From: Pycnopodia helianthoides
Taxonomy: Eukaryota; Echinodermata; Asteroidea; Forcipulatida; Asteriidae
Assembly (NCBI GenBank): GCA_032158295.1
Contig: CM063254.1
Location: 2,705,538 to 2,769,537, forward strand
Direction of reading: 5' to 3'
DNA: 64,000 nt
Positions 38,501 through 50,500 of the stretch are shown here, piece after piece. Every line of letters begins with the position of its first letter. Position 1 is the stretch's first letter. A program made the position numbers and the translations under genes. Below the pieces are notes generated by a model, which saw only the letters and a list, made by a program, of their open reading frames with translations, searched no databases and had not been told where the DNA came from.

Positions 38501-41500
38501 AAAAATATTATTGTCCACTTTTAGATTCCGCTGGTGGAGGTGGGTCTCATGATCCATCGCAACAAGATGAAAGAAGACCTTGGACCTTTCCAAAAGAAGA
38601 TGGAAGACATGTTTGAGAAGAGGAAGGAGCAGGTTGAAGAACGCTACGGCAAGAAGGTAAGGACTTTCGACCCCTTGACATGTGGCTACTGTCTGTTTTC
38701 ATCAGGGTGTGGGGTTCGAATCCCGCTCATGGCACTTGTGTCCTTGAGCAAGATACTTAACTATAATTGCTTCTCTTCACCCGGGGGTAAATGGGTATCT
38801 GTAAGGGCAGAGATGGTTCTTGTGATTGATTTAGCTTGGTGTGCTACATACTTGGCAGCACAGGCTGTGTACTCCCAAGGGAGCTGAGATGGTTTAAGGA
38901 ATTAAATAAGTGGCCCAGTGACCAGGGGTAATAATGTTCAAGCGCCATGAGCGTCAATGAGTGATGGATTTGAGCGCATTAATATTACTACTGTTGTCCT
39001 GTCGGTAAGCCTGACGTTTTGGAGCCGGAAGTGCAGTGTAAACTTATATGTGTACCATTCGCTTACTTTGCACTTCGGTCTCCAAAGCATCATCACTTAC
39101 CAGCGTGTGGGTAAACTGGCCTTTTTAAGATGGTGGTGGTGATGTCAGGTGAATTGGTTGAAGACGCACCGTCCTATTTAAGGGGCTCTCCACTGCAAGA
39201 AACTGCACGCCTTAACACTTGAAGTTGATTTGAAACAAAAGTTTAACCACAGCAAGGAATTGCGTTGAATATTTGCTTTGATCATGTAGCTAACAAAACA
39301 AAAATCAGCCAATCAAAATCCTTCAATAGATGTGTGAGCATATGAATCGTCGGAGGTACTTTTGTGCTTTAATTTAACATGAACAGTTGGATTTTTATTA
39401 TACCATGTTTTAATTTCACTTTTTAGACTATTGTATGAAGTTTGGTTTTGAGAAGTGCGCTTAATAATTTAGTGCGAGCAGGTTATAGCTCTCCTGATAT
39501 GAGAGAGCCCCCCCCCCCTCATCTTTTCTATTCTTTTGGCTCTATTTGCATTACAACAAAATCTAAAATTAATTGTAATTTTATTGTAATGGCCAGATGC
39601 TGAGGATCATTGGCCAAGGTAACCTCTCCCGTCACATATTCTTTCCTTTTTAACTGTTGTGTTTTGTAGCTAATTGTCTCTTGGCTTAGTTTTTTGTATA
39701 ACAAATTAAAAAAAATTGTTTCTAGTCTTTATATTTATAGGCTTAGAGCTTTGTGCTTATAGTTTTTACTTACTTGTTTCTTGTAACTTGTATTTTGGCT
39801 TACTTTTTAAACATTTTTGCTTTTGAATTTTATCTGAGAAGCTCCTTGAGGCCCTTGCATAAGGCGCTCTATAAATATTGAATTGTCTTTATTTTTATTA
39901 TTATATTAGCTTACAATCAAGGACTCTTTGACCCAAGATATCATCAGTCTGCCAATAAGCCTTCAAAAGAAATTAATTATCTTCTTTTCTTTTGCAATTG
40001 TTTTGCTAGATTCACAAGTCTCCAAATTTTTGACAATGGATGAGAAACCTGTATTGTTTAGCTACAATTTTATGTTTTCACAATGCCATAATTCAAAAAA
40101 TGTTATGATGCCATTGTTTTAATTTTTCATGATTGCTTTAGTAGCCTACTTTTATTACCTGTAGTTAAAAACCTTTGTTCGTAAGACAATTTTGAAATAA
40201 TTTTGTGTATTTTTTTCGTGTTGATGAGGCCTTTTTTAATAGACTTGATGTTCACTATCAAACGTCTTAATTTTGTGTCAGCTTGTCGAAGGGTTTGCCT
40301 TTACACCGAATGATCGCATGATTCAGTCCTACGCGCGCCGATTCTCTAGAGGGCGCTCTGACCGGCCGCTGTCGTCTGTGTCTAATTCATCCACGTCGTC
40401 AGACACCCACGGATCCAGAAGTAGTATCGTCTCCAATCCTGACAATTTGTGAGTTTTGCTTTTATTCAGTTCTTATTTGGACTAACTTGGCGGCTTATAA
40501 CTGGCCCTGAAAAGGCTTGTGGGAGACTACTGTCGAGACAGTGGGGTACTTTCCATGATGCTTGGTGGCGGCAGACTTCCAGGCCTGGAATTACACAGAG
40601 GCCAAAGAGGCCATGGCCTCTGTTAGCCCCTGGTCTTGGCCTTGGTGCCCCTTTAAACAAAATTCCCACAGACTTTCAAACAGAAGTGCCTTTTGCAACA
40701 TGATATGTAAGCCAAGGCTTGGAAAATTTCCTCGGCTGGCTGTGGCTGCTGAGTTTACAGCTTTGCTTTACAGCAGAAGCCTCTTGAGGGTTAACATATT
40801 TCAGTGAGGGAGGGAAGAGGGGGGGGGGGGGGGACTGTGGAAGGTTAATCAAAGCAGATATGCCTTATCAAGTGACTGGTAACATTTTTGAAAAACTTTT
40901 CCAAAGTGTAGGCGGGATAACCAATGCAATCTTAATATAAGTAGGATTTGATATGTTGCATGGTGTTGGGAATACAATCAAATGAGGTTTGTGGAGACAC
41001 CATGTACATAAATTCTCCTATGCGTTAAGGCATTAAGGGGTCAAACCACCCGTTCCTCTCAGAACCACCACAACTCATCAAAAGAGATTTTATGTACGTA
41101 GGGTCTCCGCAAACCTCACTCTATGAAGTTTTTTGTTGATCTTTATATAATTAATGATGTTCTCTGGATCATTATTTGTATTTACAGGGTAATTTTTGAC
41201 AAAGGTTTTCTCCCATAACAAAAAAAGGAGCTTGGTATTTTCTATTTTTAAGACCAGTGTGATTGGAAGCTGTCTTTATTGTTATAAAGGAGCCTACATT
41301 GAAGTTGAGAATTATTTTTTTGTCCACAAAAATTAGGAGTTACTTGCAATTAATGAGCTCTACAGTCACGCAGCACTTGAGTCTTAACCTAGCCACACCG
41401 AGGCGTATGAGCGATTCGTCAGTCTTTATGAAGGGGTAATATACTGAATATTGACTCTGAGAATGCCTTGCTATTGGCCCTCATACCTGTTCATAGATAC

Positions 41501-44500
41501 CAGTGGGGGCAATATAAGCATGTTGGATGTTATATTGGCCCCTCTTCCCCCCCAAAATGGGTTGTGGAATGTCATCATGAGTCAAGCTGCATACACCTAC
41601 GCCACCCTGTAGAGCTTAGGCATTGGCATGAGGGAAACTAGACATTGACCCCCTTCAAACCGGGTTGTTTGAACTCAGTATGGAAATTCTGCATACTTGC
41701 ACCCTTTTAGCACTTCTGGAAAGAAATATTGGCCTGCCAAATGGGCCATTGAAGTTTCATGTCCGCACTAAATGGCTATGGGCAAATGGTACTAGTAAAC
41801 CCACAAGCGGGATTGGATTATGATGTGATGGCACGTCTGCGTCCCATGTGAGGCCGATGGACACGTTGCATGATGGGACGCAGACGTGCTGTATTCTTCT
41901 GCATTCCACGAGCGTGCAAGGCAGAACGATTTATGCTTGAGGCAGACTTGCTAATAAGAATTTGAAAAGGAAACAAGAAAAAAACTGGTCTAATTCAAAG
42001 CGAGAATTATAGTTTGCTGGAGGATACAAACAAACCTATGGAGTTCTTGTCTAATCCAAAGCTTAATGCTTACAAATGTGTAGGGCAATGTAAATGAATA
42101 TTGGCCTTGAAGGGCAATATAAATCAATATTGGCCTCCAAGGGCAATATAATTCAATATTGGTCCAGAAATGTGATCTTCAATTTGTGTGAAGCTGAAAG
42201 TTTGCACCATCTCCATCTTTCAGTATTATGTCATGGCCGGGGAATTATACAAAGCTATTGGCACTGGAAAGGAGTCAATAACATTCATATTAAGTACATG
42301 TGTAGCATGTTGTAGATATATCTACGGAGCTCCAGGGGTGCCATACCACTTATCAAGAAAACAAGATAATTTGTTTCACCAAGTTGACTGATTTTAAGGA
42401 ATAAGCCGACTTGTCTTAATATTTTAAGATGACTTATTTCATCGAATGAGTCTGCTTGTCGTGATACTTGGCTCTCCAAGAAGATTGAGTAAACCAAACG
42501 AAGAATTGATAATTACTCTGTGCAATGATAGTAATTTTATTTTTTGCCAAACCAAGTTTATTTCATAGAATCTTGTCCTTGGCATAATGATCATCTCACC
42601 AAGACTACTTACTGAAACTAAGAAGGCGCCTTTCCATCTCAGTTTTAGTGATTCGTCTTGTTGAGTGAAACTGTCATGGAAAGTTGACTTCTTTGGTTCA
42701 GAAAGCCATCTTGTCAAGATACTTTATCTCGCCAAGAACTGCTTACTGAAACTGAGAAGTTGACACACCATCTCAGTTATAGGAACTTGTCTTGTTGAAT
42801 GAAATTATCATTTGACTTCTTCAGTTCAAAAAGCTGTCTTGGCTAGATATTTATCAGGAAATGTCGACATCTTGTTTCAGTAACTGGGTGAGATAAATTA
42901 TCACGATAAGTCAACAGCTTAAGGAGGGGCTCCAAGGTCAAATTTAGTTTTGTGATGCACTCAGTTTCCAATAGATAGAGTCCTTATGAAGTCCCTAACC
43001 TCATGGTAAAGTGGTGTAAAATGCCACTGTGTTTGATAACCTTCAGGTGCAGTTTTCGTTGAAATCTAGAAAATGTTCGAAGACGTCACATTTCAATTCT
43101 TTTGTCTACATTTTTTGTACAGAGAATTTTCTGTTCATTCATGAATTTTGATGATATTCAATCAAAAAGTGGCATCAAATTTGACCTTTTGATTGACACA
43201 AAATCTCCTCTTTGGAATGTACAGAGCCATCTGTTTTTTGATGTCTGATGACGCCATGTTCAAAATTCGGTTCTAAAAGAGTATTTAACATGAGGTTGAG
43301 ACTTGTAATTTTTGAGGACTCTTATCTGTTGGGAAAATGAGTGCATCACACAACCCAAATTGACCTGGAACTGGAAGCCCCTCTTGAAGTCTTAGTAAGC
43401 CAGCTCGATGAGATGAACTATCTTGATAACTGGATAAGTGGCATGGCACTTTTTGGAGGTCCTCGTACATCAGTGTCGATCTACAAAACTAAAAGTCACT
43501 GAAAATGAGTTGAAAAGTCCAGCTCTGTTTGTACACCAGGGTGGCAGACCAAGTTGACACTGAAATAGACTGTGCAAGTCTCTGTTAAAGTGGTCCCCGT
43601 TAAAGTGCGCAGTTTATTTCCTTCACGCGTTTAAGCAATGTACGTGGGACCAAAGTGGTCCCAAAAAATGTTTGAATATGCGCGATACTTGCACGGTCTA
43701 TTGGTCGATAGGTTACCACAGTGTCATTTGCCATACATTTCTGCAACAGAACTGCTTTCATACCATCATGCACGGTGTGTGACCCACCCCCATGGCTGCT
43801 CTGTATGGGCAATTCCACTGTTACTCAAGCAACAATGATCACATCAATCACAAGTTATGCGGATTTCTCAATGATTTGTGAGGGATAAAATGACTGTTAC
43901 TGTCAGGTCAGGTCGTGTCAGTGCAAAAACGTTGTATCTCCTATAATAGCGATTATTATGTCAAAATGTTCACATCTTTTAAAGGCAGAATTTACTTTTG
44001 GGAAGTGTCAAAAACCACTATCCTCACTTGGTGTATTCCAACATATGCCAGATAAAATAACAAACCTGTGAAAATTTGGGCTCAATTGGCCATCTAAAGA
44101 AAATAATGAAGAAAAAAAACACACCCTTTTTGCATAGAATTGTGTACTTTAAGATGCCTAAGAGATTCAATTCGAGGTGAATAATTACCTCTTTCTCTAA
44201 AACTACATTACTTCAAAGGGTGTCGTTACTAACAATGTTTTACAGTTTCAACAGCTCTACAGTGCTCTTTACCAAGTAATTTTTGATGGTCATTAATTTA
44301 CCAAAGGTATACAGTCCCTTTAAAGAAGTAGCCCGGATGTACACACAAAATAAGTACACCCCGAGATACACAGTTTTTCATGGAGCATTTCTGTGCGAGG
44401 TACTAAGTTTTCTGCAAAATCGAGATACAACGTTTTTGCACTGAAACGATGAAATCATCACAAATCAAGTTGTTAAATCGTTCAGAACGACCCGCCAGAT

Positions 44501-47500
44501 TTGTGATTCCTGGGGTACGTGTTGTGTGAGTAACGTATCAATTGAACATGAATGCGATCACATGGGTTTGTCATGTTTGTAAATCAAGTCATAGTGGCAA
44601 TGCTACATTTGTGCACCCCTCGATTATCATGTCGATCACTGTGTTAGATGCAATGTGGGGCAAGGTAGAATGTGTTTAGGAATGCTAGTTTCTGCATCAA
44701 CTGTAGATTATGCAATGGTAGAGAGTCAAGTACTGAATGATTCTTAATGTCTTAACACAACAACCTTTTTTGTTAAGCCATGGCCTGGAAATCAATTCGG
44801 CTTTGACCGACTCAAATCCAGTACAGTTGACATTTAACGTCAAAACAAACTAGCCTGGCTGTCATTTGTGTTTTTACTTCCACGACAAACAGTAACTCAT
44901 TCTTAACTCTATAGAGACCATAGTGGCCACCACAACATTAGGTGCTCGGTATGTGGCATGGTGTACCCCACCCCACCCCCCACCCCCCTCCCCCTCCCTT
45001 TGTGTCTTCATTGTGTTCTGGGAATCTCAAGAATTCGGGGTTGGGGGTATTTCTGTACTCCTGCCACATATCGTGCATAATCAAGTACCAAACTGCCTAT
45101 AGCGGCTGAAAGATTTGACTAAAAAAAGTCAGAGTAAAGGTCACTGTTTCCCGCATTTTTCAAAACCAAAACAAAGTTTATGTTTTTTGTTATCTTTCCA
45201 GATGTTTGTTTGAGTCAAAATTTGTAGCAATGTCTGGGCATATGGTGAGGATTATGGTCTCTGAAAAGTTAACTACTGAATATTGGCTATGTCTACAAGT
45301 CTAAACATCACCCTAAAAGTTCAGCAACATTTATGAAACAGAAACAAACATGTAAAAGGGATTTGGTTTTGTTCAAAAACTCCCTGACCAGTTTAAGTTC
45401 AGAGCTGCAGCCTCTGTAGTCTACTAGAGACTTCCCTGAACTTTCATCCGTGTTTCCTTGAATTTACAGCCCTCTATCCTTGAACTTCCAGCCCTATTTC
45501 CTTGAGTTTAGAGCCCTGTTTTCTTGAACTTCCAGACCTGTTTCCTTGAACTTTCAGCTCAGATTCCTTGAACTTTCAGCTCAGTTTCCTTGAACTTCCA
45601 ACCCTGCCTCCAAGAGGAAATTCTACATTGAGACTTGGGCCGTGTCCGAATCAAGGGGACTTGGGCTACGGCTATGGCTGCATCGGCAACACTGAAGAAT
45701 AGGACTTTGTGGTGTTTCCAGCCATAGCCACAGCCAAATCAATTCATTCGAACACGGCCTGAGATGAAACAAAACACCATAATGGATGGATGTATATTTC
45801 TTTTTTTTCATGTGAAATGTGTCTGTGTTTTGTTGACTTGCTTGTACACATGTTCATCTTGCATGTATGTAACACATTCATGATTAACTTCTTCACGTCG
45901 GTATTCTCATTTTAAAAAAATTTTTTAAAACTTTTTTTCAGCTTCTTGAATAATCGCTTTCCACTGAGAAAATATCGTTGCCACGATGAAACCGTGTCTT
46001 GGAAAAGGAAAGACAACAATGGTTCTCATAATTTGAGTTTTCTCACTGGGATTTGATGTTGTCTTGTGAGAAAATACGAGTAGGAACTCACTGTGATTCA
46101 CAGAGCCTCAGCCGTGAGCCACGGCCAATAATCTGCCATGGTATGCTGGAATCTCAAAATGCTCAGACTTACCTCCCATTTAGCCGAATGATGAACAATG
46201 GTGGCAGCCTGTAAATTGTTGTATGCCACATTTTGTACAACAACAGGACAAAGGTCTGGAATCGGGGGTTACACAATAAACCCTGGAAAAGAGATATTAC
46301 AAGGCATGTTTTCCAATACCTGGTGTCCCTCTTTGTATGTGTGAAATGAGGTGTAGCATGGTAGGTGTATGCCTGTACATGTTACACAATGGAATGTCCA
46401 AATGGACATGTTTACAAGTCATCCGACGTGACGTGGTTGAGACATAATTAACAAAAAATATATAAAAATGTGAATTGAGATTGTCCATTCATTATGGTGA
46501 ACACAGATTAGAGCATTTAAGGTGACTATTTAGTATCCCCTTATAAAACAAATTATTGGGACAATTTCATGTTACTTGCGTTACATTGAATCGTGTTACA
46601 TTCACCACTGATATTGTCCACCCGTTAATGTTGCTGACTTGAGATGTTGAAATTTGCTATTATTACTAAGTTGAAATTTGAGATTGATTGTAACATCATG
46701 CATAGAAATAAGCCAGAAAACCAGGTATCTGTTACCTGCTAACAATGTAACGTGAGTAACTGGGAATCTCCCTCCCGGAGATTAGTCAAGATTTTTGTTT
46801 TCAGCAATAAGTCCAGGTTTTAACTTTAGGCAGGAGGTACTTGGTTTTGACATGGAGCGCAGGGCTCGAAATGTACACTGAACCGCAGGCCAGAGGCCAG
46901 TGATTTTTAGCGTCGGGCCAGTAAAGTTTACGACTTAAGTACGAGTCCAGTGGTCTTGTTTTTTCAATCACTGTGTAATATCTTTAATTTTAAAAAGTTA
47001 TGTTCAAACGTTGACTCTGAGTCTGATAAATATCTTTCAATCCGTTGAGTATCAAAGTTCACTTACCGTAATACAAATGAGATCAATCTTCTCTTAGAGC
47101 TTGTTCAAATCAAAACAGCTTTATTTGTGAAACTGTGTGCTCATTTTGATTCTGGTCATGTAAAAATAATTCTGGTCCAGAAAAAATTCTGAGCTACCAG
47201 CTTTGCGGTCTTATGGACTTTTCTCCCAATTTGAAGCCCAGGAGTGCAGTAAATACAGACATGCAACTTTTCCTCGGATCAGCTGTTTTCCTCTTTATTT
47301 TGTTCTCAGTTTTACCATTCAAAATTGAAAAATACTGTTCAAAATCATTGAGATTTTGTAATTTCCTCTTTTTTTCGGGAAGTTACAGTTGCATGCCTGT
47401 AAATAGTGTTTAGCTCAAACCTCACTCGCAGTTTTATTTCTACTGAATATACTCATCGTGGTGAAGTGGTAATTTATTTGTCTTATTCAATGTTTTCTGT

Positions 47501-50500
47501 TGTACTACACTTGAAGAATGAATTACGAAAATAACAAAACCAATTGCTATAAATCAAGGTGCAACATCGATTTGGGGTGGTGGGGGGGGGGAATTTCCCC
47601 CTTCACTTAACTCTCCCCAAATCAACTCCCAATCACCTTTTGGTACCCATGATCCAATCTGACTAAAATGAGACTGAAGTCAGCTGGTCTGTATCTCTTA
47701 TTCCACAAAAAGGAAGTGATTGCTTTTTAAAAGAAGATGTTGAAGTGTCTTCACATTGTGATTGAATGTACACAGCGGCACTGCTTGCCTTAGTTTTAAC
47801 AAACGTTTGTGTCAAATTTGATAGCTGTTGCGGAGACAGTTGTCACACTGTCTTCATCAGTGTCTGTACGTCAATTCCCTGTATGCCACTTTTAAAAACA
47901 GCACAGATATATTGTGATAGAAAAGAACCAGTCTGTATTTCTCACAGTCGTAGGTCGTACCCGAATTTGTGGCTACAGCTACGGCTAGGAATGTTGCTAA
48001 GGGTGTAGCTATGGACATCCTATAGTTCAGCGCATGATGTCGCAGCGATCCAGCCGTAGCCGCCATTTCGGACACGGACTCTCATTGGTCAAATGTCTTT
48101 TCAGTAGTAGACAGACAACTTGCAATTTTATCGGTCTCCAGATTGAACCAGTTCCTTAGAAACTAGGCCTATTTCATAAAATGCTCTGTAAGCAGATATT
48201 TTTCTGCTTACAGAGCACCATTATCAGAGTTTCTATGTCATAACTACTGCTAACCGTAAGCAAAGCTAAAGTGGCCCTAACTTGCCGGCGGTTTCTGTAA
48301 GCAGACGAGTGGCAAGTCCATTGTCAACACCCACACAACCCCAGAATCTTTGCAATACACTTTTCTTATGCACATTTTTTTCTTCTTGCTATAATGAGCA
48401 CAACAATTTGCTAACCGGTAAACAGTTTTATGAAACTGGATCCTGCTTAGAGCAGTTTGCTCACGTGTTACCAGCCAAAACAAATGAAAACACCATGTTA
48501 CTTGATTCTTTTGTGACCAGTGACCTTCTAACTTTTGCTTAACAATTAAGTTTTTTTTCTTTTGCCTAACAGCCCTTTGAATTTGGTTCCTGCTCATGAA
48601 TATATCTTGACTTGCAATAACTTTGAGTAGGTGTTTCTTCACACAAGGAAAGAACCAAATTCGCCAATTTCTATTGTCTCGTATCGCAGAGTAGAGGGTA
48701 GAAAATTAATTTATAATTTTCTCTGCATGTAAAATAGTTGATTTTTTTGGTTATCTTAATCACAATCATACATGTATTAAAATATTAGTAAGGACGGAGA
48801 GAAACAACAATTTTTGAAGAGCATGTTTGAAATCAATTTCATCAAATATGTTTTTTTAGTTTTTTGTTTTTTTCCAATAGGCTCACACATCAAGCTCTAC
48901 CACACTCTTAAGAGAAATTAACCCACACAGCAGAATTCCTTTCCATCTTACTAAGTTCCAGAGTTACCTAAAGATGCTGTGTTTTGTATTCCAGGCAAGG
49001 TACCCCTGGTGGCAAATCGTCAGGGCAGCACAAGGATAAGGTCTCGGGTAGTCCGGCTAAACGCAACAGTAAAGACATGTCAACCGAGGACTCTGGTTCT
49101 AATGCGAGTACACCGTCCAAGGAGGCAGCAAAACCAATCATACTGGACGAAAAGGTGAGGGGAAAGTGGTAGCTTTTTTGATGTTTAGTGAACCTTGTGC
49201 GTGCATAATGTAATTCTGTGTTTTTTATGCTAGTCTTTTACTGATCGCTGTATTTTGTGTGTACATTTTGTAGTTTTATTCTAGTCTTTTACTGATCGTT
49301 GTACCTTGTGTGTACATTTTGTAGTTTTATTCTAGTTTTTACTGATCGTTGTACCTTGTGTATACATATTAAATTTTTGTAATTTTTGTATTTTTACTGA
49401 TCGTTGTACTTTGTGTGCACATATTGTATTTTTGTATTCTTACTGATTGTTGTACTGTGTGAGTACATATTGTCAGATACATACTGTTTGTTGTTTTACC
49501 TAATTGCCTGTGGACATCCAATTTCAATATATATATAAAAAAAAAATGTAATGTGGACAGTAAATTCTATCTAATCTCTAATCTGAAACATTTCTCTTGA
49601 GGATTGGTATTGTTACTGGTATGAACTTTATAACCACTGAGCTCTGAGATTAAAGCTAATCAAAGTTTTTCTGATGATGATTAATCCTATACTTTTTTAT
49701 CAACTGTTGTCGTGTCAGACTAGGTTTGAATTTTTCTCCTTACTCTGCGTCTCTTCACAGATATCAAGCGCGAGACCACTTCGTAAAGATATGAAAAAGG
49801 CTAATGCCTCCCCGTTACCAAGACCTCTGAAGGCGATGTCGGTGCATGTCCGTAAGTAGTTCCACTCCAAACGCAAGATGATCTGAATTTGCCTTTGAAA
49901 CAAAAAAATCCCTTATTAGTTGTAAAAAAACGTATCAGTCAGAACCCAACTTTCACCTTATTAGCTGAATACAGTTTATGGCCTGTGTTGGGGAGTCAGA
50001 TATTCTTCGTTAGTCATTTTTAATATTCTCTGAACTACTTTTCTTGGTAGCCATGACGACAAGCTCCCCAGAAGATGACCCAGAGGTACCTCCTAAGCTG
50101 CCGCCGAAGCAAGCCTACAGCGACTACTCCAGCCTGCCGTTCCAAGACGTCGGACCCAGCCCACTCCCTCCAAAGAAACTTAGCCTCCAGTTGGGTGCCT
50201 CACCATTCAGGGACAAGGTGAGGCAGGGGTTTCTTCTCCATGTTTTAATTAACAGAACAATTACATTTCACGTGTTCGATTTTGATTTCTATGGTGTGTT
50301 GACCAGGTGTTAATTGGGGTTAAACTTGTTAATCTTCACATGAAGTTGTGTTAACTGGGTTAAACTTGTTAATCTTCACATGAAGTTGTGTTAACTGGGG
50401 TTAAACTTGTTAATCTTCACATGAAGTTGTGTTAACTGGGGTTAAACTTGTTAATCTTCACATGAAGTTGTGTTAACTGGGGTTAAACTTGTTAATCTTC

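Larger units (their letters stand above)
40449..48994. other. 8.5-kb DOCK1 intron: repeats, no exon found
   Basis: It holds a (G)17-like tract near 40821-40836, a GTTTGTGGAGACACCATGTA inverted-end element (about 40945-41130), the tandem repeats at 42085 and 45428, foldback elements at 42923, 43979, 45638 and 47952, and a CCCCACC-rich stretch near 44970. No DOCK-like coding segment was recognised. Confidence 0.6.
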
